From contig JALDNG010000544.1 in assembly GCA_024349245.1 (NCBI GenBank), positions 1 to 64,000 on the forward strand: DNA of 64,000 nucleotides, written 5' to 3'. This document shows positions 37,070-48,439 of this stretch, in pieces. Made by a program: the position numbers and the translations under genes. Position 1 is the first letter of the stretch; each line of letters opens with the position of its first letter. The notes below the pieces were generated by a model, which searched no databases, was not told where the DNA came from, and was given only the letters and a program-made list of their open reading frames with translations. The stretch comes from Neodontobutis hainanensis. Its lineage: Eukaryota; Chordata; Actinopteri; Gobiiformes; Odontobutidae.

Positions 37070-39029
37070 TGTAGGAATATGGTCTTATTAATTAATAATT
37101 AATATGAATATTAATTATGAAAATTAATAATTAATATTTTGCTTATCAAAATATTAATTTCTTTCGGGCACCACTCTAGTTTTGAACAGATCCAGAGAAA
37201 CTGTTTAGTCTAGTCTCATTAATCTAAAGGAAGTAAATTCTTCTCGTTTTGAAAATTAATGAATTAAACATTGAAACAGTAAATGTCTTTATGGGGTTTT
37301 ATTAAAGATTATAAAAATTTAAACAGTGAATAATGACAGGGAAATGACACAAAGGGATAATTATTGACACATGAATGGGTAAATCAAAGAACGATAAAAC
37401 ACTTTACTTTCAGAGGATTTTGTGAAACAAAAGAAAGTAGGCCTATTGATTATTAACTCTATTATTAGATAAGGGGCTGTTACGGAGCGTTTAAAGGGGT
37501 TCGATGACGGTTTCTGAGGCCAAGGCTGTTATGTTTAGACAGTTAGACGCCAAACTTGTGTAACTAACGTTTAGACTCACCCTGGGGGTCGTGATTGGTC
37601 TCAGATCTTAGCGACGAGAGGTCTAGAGGTTGTCCGGAACCCTGTCGCAACCGATGACGTTTGTCGCCTCCAGGATGGCCTGCTGTTTCCACTCTCCAGA
37701 GGGGCTGCCGTGGGCCCGGGAGATTCAAAAAGCGTCTCGTTACTGTCACAACTAGCCAAGCCTTTTAGCATCAGCGTCGTACACCGAGTAAAATTGAGTC
37801 TTTCAAAGTTATTGCGAAGTCCACTGGAGAAGGTTTAGCGGCTGTGTTGCTGGCTTAAACTTGCTCGAGAAAGTTAGATTTTAGTCAAGCTAACTCTTTA
37901 GCAGGCAGAAATCTTCAAAAATAAAAGCGAGGCAACTTCCTTTTGTTGGCAGGCTGGCAGGAAGTAAGCTACTTTGAACAGCTGTGTGAAGGAAACTTTA
38001 TCGCGGCAAGCTAAACTTGCAGGCTTTAAAGTACAAAGAAAATTTACTCGTTACACGAGGTCCGGAGCTTGTGAGAGGTTCGAGGGCCTCTGACCCTGAG
38101 CGGACAAGAGGTCCAGTCTCGAAGTGAAGAGGAGGCGGAGAGTAGTGCAGAGAGGCGTGTTTTTGACCAGCGGTCACTTTTAACACTTTTTGACAGGGTG
38201 TGTCTTACGGAGGAAGGCATTGCTTTGGGGAGTTTAAATGTTTAAACTAAGTCTTAAACATTCCTTTGTTTCACCCTATTTTCCTTGGTTTTAGTAAAAC
38301 ACACAAACTTATTCGTACTTGCAGGATTATGCAAAGAAACATTTGTCAGACTTATTATAAAAACATATATTCATTACATTTTATTAACATAAAACGTAAC
38401 TCTGTAGGAATGGAAGGAATTAGTTGACTTGTAAAACTCTGCATCCTGAAACAAACAGTATATTTGTTAGTACATTCACAATCTTTCTAAGTAATAAAAT
38501 AACAAAATGTCCTTTAATGAAATAACACCAATGTCCTTCTTGAGTGCAGAGTCATTTGTCCAGTTAAACCAAAAGGGGGTAGTGTTTGACCATGCCCGAG
38601 CGACTATGATCAAAGACATTTTCAACTGTTAATCAGGATTAGAATAAAGTGTTCTCGAGAAAGCTGGATGGACACCTTATCTACAGGATTTACGGCTTTT
38701 GGACATGGCGCCTAGCAGTCTGTGATGTTCCATGTGTCACCTTTGACACGGTGCTGGGTAGAAGCGAAGATCCAATTCTTATAAAAGCAAAACAAAGTCA
38801 TTAATAAGTTTCCTGTCCTTAGCAAAACACGTTGGTGTCCTTTTATCTGAAAGAAAACGGGGTTAGCATGTCTTCTTCTCAAGATTTACATCCATGGCCT
38901 GTCTCTGGAGGCCGATGGTGAAACAACAGTTGTTAATCTTGAAGACCCTTAGTGAAACAGTTTGGAAGTCTGTAAGTGATTAAACAAATGTTATAATCCG
39001 TGTGGCGTTCTGGAGGCTGATCTGCTACA
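37070..39029 (-). mobile_element. Solo LTR, 1,960 bp
   Basis: The block begins TGTAGGAATATG and ends GATCTGCTACA, so the termini are inverted TGTAG/CTACA. AGAC flanks both sides (37066-37069 and 39030-39033), a 4-bp target-site duplication. Its last 327 bp equal the truncated LTR at 13566-13892, which sits next to a polypurine tract and integrase; this identifies it as the LTR of the same family and sets minus orientation. The left part is very AT-rich (runs of ATTAATAATTAAT). The short open frames at 37564-37749 and 37998-38186 have no recognisable domain. Recombination between two LTRs usually leaves such solo copies. Confidence 0.85.
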
Positions 39030-40185
39030 AGACGTTTATTAGAACAGACTGTAGACCTGCAGTAGAACAGACCGTAGATGAGCAGTAAAACAGACTATAG
39101 ATTTGCATTAGAACAGACTTTAAAAGTGCAGTAGTAGAGACTGTACACGTGTAGTAGAACAGACTGTAGATGAGCAGTAGTACAGACTGTAGACTTACAT
39201 TAGAACAGACTGTAGACGTGCAGTGGACGAGACTGTAGTAGAGCAGTAGTACAGACTGTAAACTGGCATTAGAACAGACTGTAGAGGTGCAGGTGAACAG
39301 ACAGTACACGTGCAGTTGAGCAGACTTCAGAGCAGCAGTAGTACAGACTCTAGATTGGCTTTAGAACTGACTATAGAGCATTAGAACAGGCTATAAACGT
39401 CCAGTAGAATAGACTCTATATAAGTATTAGAAAACACTCTAGATATGCTTTATAACAAAATGTAGAGGTGCAGTAGTTCCGACTGTAGACGAACATTAGA
39501 ACAGACTGTATATGAGTATTGGAAAACACTCTAAACATGCTTTAGAACAGACTGTAGAGGTGCAGTAATACAGACTGTAGATGAGAATTAGAAAAGACTG
39601 TAAACGTCAGTAGAACAGACTGACAATGTGCAGAAGAATAGACTGTAGAGATGCAGTAGTACAGACTGTAGACAAGCATTAGAACAGACTGTATATGAGT
39701 ATTAGAAAACACTCTAGACATGCTTTAGAATAGACTGTAGAGCTGCAGTAGTTCAGACTGTAGACGAGCATTAGAACAGACTCTATATGAGTTTTAGAAA
39801 ACACTCTGCACATGCTTTAGAACAGATTGTAAAAGGTGCAGTATTTCTGACTGTAGACGTGCATTAGAACAGACTGTATATGAGTATTAGAAAACACTCT
39901 AGACATGCTGTAGAACAGACTGTTGATGAGCAGTAATACAGACTGTAGACTTGCATTAGAACAGACTGTAGATGTGCAGTAGAACAGACTCTAGACGTTT
40001 ATTAGAACAGACTGTAGACCTGCAAAAGAACAGACCGTAGATGAGTAGTAAAACAGACTATAGACTTGCATTAGAACAGACTGTAAAACTGACTGTAGAC
40101 GAGCATTAGAACAGACTGTAAACATCCAGTAGAACAGACTGACAATGTGCAGAAGAATAGACTGTAGAAATGCAGTAGTACAGAC
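39030..40185 (+). repeat. 23-bp minisatellite array, plus orientation
   Basis: The 23-mer array resumes directly after the solo LTR and ends with GTACAGAC (40178-40185), the left target-site copy of the hAT element. Confidence 0.94.
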
Positions 40186-43100
40186 TAGGGCTGTAGCGAT
40201 ACACTAATCTCACGATGCGATCGATACACGATATTCAGCTCACGTCGATATATATCACGATATTCAGCCAGCGATACGATTCGATACAATTCGATATAAA
40301 TCGATACACTTACATCATTTTCTGAAAGATTGGGGACAGAGTGATTTTGGTGACATCTTGTGAGTATTTAATTAATTGAACTAAAAACAATATATGTGCA
40401 AGTGCTGGACAAAATGAATCAAAGATGTGTTGAGAAAATTATTTCCATTTATTGAAACAGTGCAAACTGTAGCTTACAAGCATTTGAAAAGTAAATAAAG
40501 TGCAGTATTGCAATTAACAATGGAGTTTTCAAAAGTGCAGCAAGTGGCCTGTTCTGAACTTTCTTTGACAGCTTTTAGCTTGACACTGAACATATGTAGC
40601 CAGTCTAGCCACCAGGTAAGTAAACATAGTACCATGGCTTCTGTACCATCCACTAATACAAGTCACTAAGAACAAATAAACCATGGCAGCCAATAATTCA
40701 AGTCCACAGGAGCAACATTTAAGCCAACTTAAAATTGTACCCATCTTAGCAGAGTATCTTAAGGACTTAAGTGAACACTAGTAAAGCGGAAAATCTCCTC
40801 TCCACATAACTGCAGACCAAGTGATCTACATTGTCTTCAGATTTTTGTTCAGGAATAGAATCTGATCAACATGCTCTGGGAGAAGTGCACTTCTCTGAGC
40901 AGTGATGATGTCTCCGGCGGTGGAAAAGACCCTTTCTGATGAAACGCTAGTGCCAGGGATACAGAGGTACCTTTTAGCAAGTTGTGACAAGAGTAGATAC
41001 AGATACTGGTGCTCCTTCCACCAGACCAGTGGATCTTCTTTCACTTCCAGGAGATCTGCCTCCTTGTAGCGGGTCATCTGCTCCTTGGCCTCATCCTCTT
41101 GGGTATTTGTCTTGGGTCGTGCTGCACCAACACCGTATCGTTCACCAAGAAGGGCAGCCAGTGGGCAAGACGGCCTAGGATTCCTGGGTGGAAGACGCTG
41201 ACCTTTAAATAAATAAACAATAAAAAAAACGCATTACTTATAGCACATTCCATAATGCCTACACAGAGGATCAGACAACACAGTGCACTTCACTGGAAAC
41301 AATGGGTGATACTGACCTTGATTGATTTCTTCTTCCATGAATTGCTCTCCTTCATCTACAGCTTCTTCTTCTTCTTCTTCTTCTTTAGATGCCATCCTCA
41401 TCATCAGCACAAGCATTTGCTGTCCACTCTTCATCCACACTCCCAAGTGACTAAATTAAATAAGTCAACATGAAATTAAATTCATGAGCTTTTATTGAAT
41501 AAACCTTTTAATTATATAATTAATGTATGCCTTTAAACCTGTTAACATTATAGTATTTATGCTTTATAAACTATTTAATATTTATCCATTTTGAACTGTT
41601 AACTGTTAAGGATTACTCTCGCCAGAAGATGACGGATACTGGTTAAAGTTGAATGCAAGGCCAAAGGTAAAACCTAGCAGTACCATCTGCCTTACCTCTG
41701 ATGGCTGCATGCTCAGTCTTGCAGCCTCTACAATCAGTCCATCATAAACGTCCTCCCTTTCATTTTCAGTCAGGAAGGGAAGACTTTTGAATCTTGGATC
41801 CATCGCTGAACATGCATGGAGAGTTGCCTTGAGGTCAATGTACCTCTTCTGAAGATCCCCAGCCATGGCAGCCTTCATCTCTTTTATGACTGCAGATTCA
41901 CCTTCGATCGGTTTCAGTCCGTTGATCAGTGTGTCCTGGAGGTGCGACGACTGACAGTGTGGGGTCTTCTCCTTGGACATGTACTGTGTAGCCTCCTTCA
42001 TGGGCTTCAGCGCGCTGACTACTTCTTCAGCTGTTGTCACGTCTGACTCAGTCAGTGTGCACAGATCCTTCTCGGTCTTCCTGACTTCACTGGAGAGCAG
42101 GGCTGCGCAGATGGCCGGTTGTTGCTCTAGGAATCTTTCTAACATGTCATGTGCGCTATTCCACCTGTATTTAAATAAAAGAAAAATATACTTTATTTAT
42201 AGACCTATAGCGCAATTCACAGCATGGATGCACAGAATGCTGCTTTACATAAATGGCAAAACAAATTATTAATAAAAAAAACAAAATATACTATTGAAAA
42301 GTATCCACACACTAACCTGGTAACCACATCCGTCATCAGCTTGTGCTCTGGTAGTCGTAGAAGCCTCTGTTTCTCTTTCAGCATGTGGTTGGCTGTGGTG
42401 CTCCGTCTGAAGAAATTCACAATGCGTCTCACCCTTCCCAGCAGGCATGCGACTGCTGAGATTTTGAGGGCACGTTGTGCAGCTAGATTTAGTGTGTGAG
42501 CATAGCATTTGACATGAAGTGTGAATGCTGCCTTCTCAGCTGCGATTGTCATATTTGGCGCATTGTCAGTGGCGATTACTGGATTCTTTTCTGTGATTCC
42601 CCACTCAGCGAGGGCCGTTTTGAGATGTTCTGCCAGGTTGTGTCGGTGTGACTCTCGGGCATGTCCCTGGTTTGTAAAACATGCGTAACAAGCTCCCATT
42701 CCTTGTTGATAAAGTGAGCCGTGATGGTGACATATGCTTCAGTTGTGCGCGAGGTCCAGCCGTCGCACGCGTCAGGGCAACTCTCTCGCGCTGGCCAGGG
42801 CGGCTTTGATGTGCCCTTGTTTGAGCGTACAGCCTGGGAATACAAACCTTGGTGAGGTGTTCGCGGGTTGGAATAGGATAGCGGGGCTCCATCGCGTTCA
42901 CCATGCGCCTAAAGCCGGCGTTTTCCACCACAGAATACGGTCTCAAATCCTGACAAATAAAGTAGGCGATAGACTCTGTGATTTTCTGCGACCTTGGTGA
43001 AGCAGATGGAAACTGTGGGAACAACCACCATCGATGTCCAGTGTGGTTTGTTTTGGGTCACGCGCAGCTTCTTGGGGTCCTCCGTTAGAATTACCTTGTT

Positions 43101-43525
43101 CGGGTGGTGACGTTTTAGGTGGGCTCGTAGGTTGGTGGTATTTCCAGAGTATTTCACGTTCGTGTCACACAGCTTGCAAACCGCGATGCTTTTGTCTAAA
43201 TCGTCGCTTTCTTTCTTCTTTTTAAATCCAAAGTGCTCCCACACATCTGCTTTTAAGCATGAAGGTGCTGGATTTATATTCGCCGCCATTTTCTTGAATC
43301 TCCTCGCTCTGACTGCGTAAACAGGTAGACGTCGGCGTCTGTAACTTGCTCTACAGCTACAGTAGCGGCTGGCTGACCAAATCGCTCTTCATGCAACGTG
43401 AACGGGGGTAAACACGGGGGATTTAAATGGGACTTATGTATCGATACTCGCGGCTTAAAATCGATACTTTCTTAAGGGAAAAAATATCGATTTATATCGC
43501 AGAATCGATAAAATTGCTAGCCTTA
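40186..43525 (-). mobile_element. hAT transposon with ZBED-like transposase, 3,340 bp
   Basis: The insert has imperfect terminal inverted repeats: TAGGGCTGTAGC at the left and, on the opposite strand, TAAGGCTAGCAA at the right. It is bounded by GTACAGAC at 40178-40185 and 43526-43533, an 8-bp duplication as expected for hAT. The subterminal regions carry clustered ATCGATA motifs (40220-40226, 40300-40306, 43439-43446 with full TATCGATA, 43460-43466, 43504-43510). The interior encodes a multi-exon transposase on the minus strand. The element keeps both ends and all transposase domains, so it may have been autonomous recently. Confidence 0.9.
40826..43289 (-). CDS. ZBED-like hAT transposase, four exons, frameshifted as read
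   Basis: hAT transposases cut and reinsert their element in the nucleus; vertebrate ZBED1/ZBED4 proteins are domesticated relatives. The start is the ATG at 43289 (MAANINPAP). A BED zinc finger follows, with the pattern VCKLC then NLRAHLKRHHP. Next come the core regions ITESIAYFICQDLRPYSVV, DGWTSRTTEAYVTITAHF, VIATDNAPNM and CYAHTLNLAAQRAL. The last exon ends with the hATC dimerisation motif SSERVFSTAGDI and LLPEHVDQILFLN. Likely exons on the minus strand are 43289-42317, 42164-41696, 41449-41317 and 41202-40826. Each intron begins GT and ends AG, and the first rejoins an Arg-Trp-Asn codon series. Exon 3 has a poly-Glu stretch from GAA repeats. Exon 1 changes frame near 43030, 42770 and 42650; all three sites are at or beside CG dinucleotides, so base-call errors are possible. 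Confidence 0.85.
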
Positions 43526-45183
43526 GTACAGACTGTAGACGAGCATTAGAAGAGAGTGTAGATCTGCTTAAGAACAGACTTTAGAAGTGCAGTAGTAGAG
43601 ACTGTAGATGTGTAGTAGAACAGACTGTAAATGAGCAGTAGTAGAGACTGTAGACTTGTATTAGAACAGACTGTAAAGCGTGCAGTAGAACAGACTGTAG
43701 ATTAGCAATAAAACAGACTGTACACGTGCAGTAGAACAGACTGTAGATGAGCAGTTGTACAGACTGTAGACTTTCATTAGAACATACAGTAGATGTCCAT
43801 TAGAATAGACTGTAGATGTGCAGTAGAACAGGCTGACGAGGTGCAGAAGAATAGACTGAAGAGTTGCAGTAGTTGAGACTTTACACGAGGATTAGAACAG
43901 ACTGTACATGACTATTAGAAAAGACTGTAGACATGCTTTAGAAGAGACTGTAGAGGTGCAGTAGTACAGACTGTAGACGAGCATTAAAACAAACTGTAGA
44001 TGTGCAGTAGACCAGACTGTAGACGTGCAGTTGAACAGACTTTAGAGCAGCAGTAGTACAGACTCTAGATTGGCTTTAGAACAGACTGTAGATAAACTTT
44101 AGAACAGACTGTAGAGGTGCAGTAGTTCAGACTGTAGATGAGCATTAGAACAGACTGTATATTAGTATTAGAAAACACTCTAGACATGCTTTAGTACAAA
44201 CTGTAGATGTGCAGTAGTACAGACTGTAGACGTTTTTTAGAACAGACTGTAGACTTGCAGTAGAACAAACTGTAGACGAGCAGTAGTACAGACTGGAGAA
44301 TTCCATTAGAACAGATTGTAGATGTGCATTAGAACAGACTGTAGATGTGCAAAAGAATAGACTGTAGACATGTTTTAGAACAGACTGTAGAGTTCCAGTA
44401 GTACAGACTCTAGACGACCATTAGAAAAAACTGTAGATGTGCAGTAGAAGAGACTGTAGACAATTATTATCTATTAACAATAGAAAAGACTGTAGAGGTG
44501 CAGTTGAACAGACTGTAGATGTGTAGTTGAATAGACTTCAGAGCAGAAGTAGAACAGACTCTAGATTGGCTTTGGAACAGACTGTAGACGAGCATTAGAA
44601 CAAACAGTAAACAACCTGTAGAACAGACTGAGAATGTGCAGAAGAATAGACTCTAGAGGTGCAGTAGTACAGACTGTAGATGAGGATTAGAACAGACTGT
44701 ATATGAGTATTAGAAAACACTGTAGATATGCTTTAGAACAGACTGTAGAGTTGCAGTAGTTCAAACTGTAGACGAGCATTAGAACAGACTGTATATGAGT
44801 ATTAGAAAACACTGTAGACATGCTTTAGAATAGATTGTAGAGGTGCAGTAGTTCAGACTGTAGACGAGCATTAGAACAGACTGTATATGAGTATTAAAAA
44901 ACACTCTAGACATGCTTTAGAACAGACTGTAGATGTGCAGTAGTACAGACTAGAGACTTGCATTAGAACAGACTGTAGATGTGCATTAGAACATACTTTA
45001 GAAGTGCAGTAGTAGAGACTGTAGATGTGTAGTAGAACAGACTGTAGACGTTTATCAGAACAGACTGTAGACATGCAGTAGAACAGACTGTAGATGAGCA
45101 GTAGTACAGACTGTAGACTTGCATTAGAACAGACTGTAGATGTGCATTAGAAAAGACTGTAGACGTTTTTTAAAACAGACTGT
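43526..45183 (+). repeat. 23-bp minisatellite array, plus orientation
   Basis: The array resumes after the hAT element. Much of it parallels 9780-11120 (for example a GTAAAGCGTGCAG unit where 9889 has GTGAGCGTGCAG), so it is an older paralogous segment of the same array. Confidence 0.94.
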
Positions 45184-45596
45184 TTCATTGTTTATGTATG
45201 GGCCAAAGTACTTAGTAGAAAACAAAAAGAAAGTTTTTATTCTAAATTTTCTTTATGGAATGGTAAAGTTGCCAATTTGGTGTACAAGAAAAAACAAAGT
45301 TGAAGAAAGTGGGTGTATAGATCCTATTTTATTGACAAAATGTTTTGTAAAAAAAAAAGGTTAAGCGGTAGAGTATCTTTTTATAGCATAACACACAATG
45401 TTCAGTCTTTTTAAATTTTTGAATTTAAAAACTTTCTGTGTGAGCCTGATGGGAATGGAAGTTTTAATCTAAACATTCTCTAAAGTGAAAATGAATGAAA
45501 ATAAAGGTGGAATTGATAAATGAGATTTGGCAAGAAAAAAAATAGAAGATTTTTTTGAGGTTGTAAATATTTATGTAAAAATCCCAATTGTTATTT
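45184..45596 (+). pseudogene. Degraded LINE scrap (L1/Tx1-like C-terminal RT region)
   Basis: About 410 bp of AT-rich non-repeat DNA between 23-mers and inverted 27-mers. One + frame (about 45184-45364) reads NFLYGMVKLPIWCTRKNK with a following DPILL. This resembles the region after the reverse transcriptase core in fish Tx1/L1-type LINEs, as I remember the family. A stop follows and the rest is broken. No poly(A) tail or target duplication is visible. The assignment is tentative. Confidence 0.35.
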
Positions 45597-47109
45597 CTTC
45601 TCTGGTCTCTCTGTGGCCTCTGCCTCCTCTGGTCTCTTTGTGGCCTCTGCCTTCTCTGGTCTCTCTGCCTCCTCTGGTCTCTCTGTGGCCGCTGCCTCCT
45701 CTGGTCTCTCTCTGGCATCCGCCTTTTCTGGTCTTTCTGCCTCCTCTGCATCCTCTCATCTCTCTGCCTCCTCTGGTCTCTCTGTCTTTCTGTCTCTTCT
45801 GATCTCTCGGTGGCCTCTGCCTCCTCTGGTCTCTCTGCCCCGTTGCCTCCTCTGGTCTCTCCGTGGCCTATGTCTCCTCTGGTCTCTCTGCAGCCTATGC
45901 CTCCTCTGGTCTCTCTGTGAACTCTGCCTCCTCTGGTCTCTCTGTGAACTCTGCCTCCTCTGGTCTCTCTGTGGCCTCTGCCTCCTCTGGTCTCTCTGTC
46001 TCCCCTGCCTCCATTGGTCTCTCTGCCTTCTCTGCCTCCTCTACTCTCTCTAACTCCACTGGTCTCTCTGTGGACTATGCCTCCTCTGGATTCTCTATGG
46101 CCTCTGCCTCCTCTGGTCTCTCTGTCTCCTCTGCATCCTCTCGTCTCTCTGCCTCCTCTGGTCTCTCTGTCTTTATGCCTCCTCTGAACTCTCAGTGGCC
46201 TCTGCCCCCTCTTGTCTCACTGTGGCCTCTGCCTTCTCTGGTCTCTCTGCCTCTTCTGGTCTCTCTGTGGCCGCTGCCTCCTCGTGTCTCTCTGTGGAAT
46301 CTGCCTTTTCTGGTCTCTCTGCCTCCTCTGCCTCCTCTGATCTTTCTGTGGCCTCTGCCTCCTCTGGTCTCTCTGCCTCCTATGCTTTCTCTCATCTCTC
46401 TGTGGCCTCTGCCTCCTGGTCACTCTGTGTCCTCTGCCTCCTCTGGTCTCTCTGCCTCCTCTGCCTCCTCTGGTCTCTCTGTGGCCACTGCCTCCTCTGG
46501 TCTCTCTGTGTCCTCTGCCTCCTCTGGTTTCTCTGTCTCCTTTGCCTCCACTGGTCTCTCTGTGGCATCTGCCTCCACTGGTCTCTCTGTGGCCTCTGCC
46601 TCCTCTAGTCTCTCTGCCTTCTCTGCCTCCTCTGGTCTCTCTGTGGCCTCTGCCTCCACTGGTCTCTCTGTGGCCTCTGCCTCCACTGGTCTCTCTGTGA
46701 TCTATGCCTCCACTGGTCTCTCTCTGGCCTCTGCCTCCTCTGGTCTCTCTGTCTCCTTTGCCTCCTCTGGTCTCTCTGTGGCCGCTGCCTCCTCTGGTCT
46801 CTCTGTGGCATCTGCCTTTTCTGGCTCTCTGCCTCATCTGCCTCCTCTGGTTTCTCTGTGGCCTCCACCTCCTCTGGACTCTCTGCCTCCTCTGGTCTCT
46901 CTGTGGCCTATGCCTCCTCTGGTCTCTCTGCGGCCTCTGCCTCCTCTGGTCTCTCTGTGAACTCTGCCTCCTCTGGTCTCTGTGTGGCCTCTGCCTCCTC
47001 TGGTCTCTCTGTCTCCCTTGTCTCCTCTGGTCTCTCTGTGAACTCTGCCTTCTCTGGTCTCTCTGTCTCTCTGCCTCCTATGGTCTTACTGTGGCCTCTG
47101 CCTCCTCTG
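45597..47109 (-). repeat. 27-bp minisatellite array, inverted
   Basis: Same 27-bp family as 1-8694 but with the purine-rich strand on the minus strand, reading CCTCTGGTCTCTCTG on the + strand. The open frame of 365 codons at 45863-46960 is the repeat read through and not a gene. The array is interrupted at CTCCTCTG (47102-47109) by the nested insertion and resumes at 53320. Confidence 0.95.
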
Positions 47110-47437
47110 CAGTGTTGGGAAAGTTCACTTTCTACAAGAACTAGTTCAAAGTTCAGTTCTTACATTTAAAAATGGACTAGTTCAGTTCATAGTTCAAACT
47201 TTCAAACAACAGAGAACATGGATGCATCAAGCAACATTATATATAATGGTCACTCACTATTTCTTACTGCAACAACTGAAAAGAAATTATAGAAATTGTT
47301 AACAAATGTAAAAGTAAAAGATCTACTGACTGGAATGACCTTGACATGAGTATAATTAAAAAGTAATAAGGAATATAGCCAATCCTTTAACTCACATATG
47401 TAATCAATCTCTCAGCACAGGTAAATTTCCTAAATTA

Positions 47438-48439
47438 ATGAAGATTGCCAAGGTCGCTCCAATCTATAAAAAATATGATAGTCATCAGTTTACAAATTAC
47501 CGACCAATTTCTATACTCCCACAGCTATCAAAAATCTTAGAAAAGATTTTTGTTGCCCGTTTAAATGGTTTTATAGATAAGCATAACCTACTTAGCGATA
47601 GTCAATATGGCTTTAGAAATAACAGATCATTTTCACTTGCATTAATTAACCTCATGGAGGAAATAACTGATAAAATAGACAACAAGATGCATTCCATAGG
47701 CATTTTCATAGATCTCCAGAAAGCCTTTGATACAATAGATCACAAAATACTTCTAAAAAAATTATACAAATATGTGAGGGGATTGCACATGATTGGGTGG
47801 AATCTTACTTGTATAACAGACAACAATATGTGCAGATGGGTGAATATAGGTCAGAATGGAGGAGTATAGTATGTGAAGTACCTCAAGGATCAGTCTTAGG
47901 ACCAAAAATGTTTCTATTATATATAAATGACATTTGTAATGTATCCACAAAATTAAAATTTATATTATTCGCTGATGAAACTACAATCTTAGGTTCTGGC
48001 AAAGATCAACAGCTTCTTGTGACAGAAATCACAACAGAATTATCTAAAGTTAAAGATTGGTTCCATAGGAACAAACTATCATTAAATGTATTGAAAACAA
48101 AAATTATGCTATTTGGGAAATGTAGAAGGTAGGAGCAAATCCAAATCTTTCTTAATAATGTGAATATTGAATGTATAAAACAGTATAATTTTTGGGTGTG
48201 ATTCTGAGTCACAATGTTAGCTAGAGACCACAAATTACCAATATTTGTTCAAAAATAGCAAAAATATAGCATTAATGAGGATGTGTAAACAATTGTTAGA
48301 TCACAAAGGTCTTTTTATCCTGTATTGCTCCCTTATCCTGCCATATATCACTTACTGTGCTGAGATCTGGGGGAATACCTATGATAGTCATTTACTACCT
48401 TTATATAGATTGCAAAAAAAAGCCATCAGAATTGTACAT
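47438..48439 (+). pseudogene. Reverse transcriptase remnant, 5' part (Jockey-type LINE)
   Basis: Frames at 47438-47869, 47797-48132 and 48245-48430 show reverse transcriptase blocks in order: NYRPISILP, DSQYGFR, FIDLQKAFDTIDHKIL, VPQGSVLGP, then FADETTI (47968-47988), KLSLNVLKTK and YCAEIWGN. The catalytic FADD box reads FADE, so one metal-binding Asp is replaced. The frame changes between 47780 and 47800, and a TAG stop follows at about 48132. It is interrupted after AIRIVH by the Rex3-like insertion. Not functional. Confidence 0.85.

Noticed and set aside
40984..42272. Plus-strand open frames inside the hAT element
   Set aside because: They are antisense shadows of the transposase exons, which carry the recognisable domains on the minus strand.
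45464..45751. Frame joining AT-rich DNA to the 27-mer array, which looked like a fusion protein
   Set aside because: It is the repeat frame running by chance into the flanking LINE scrap.
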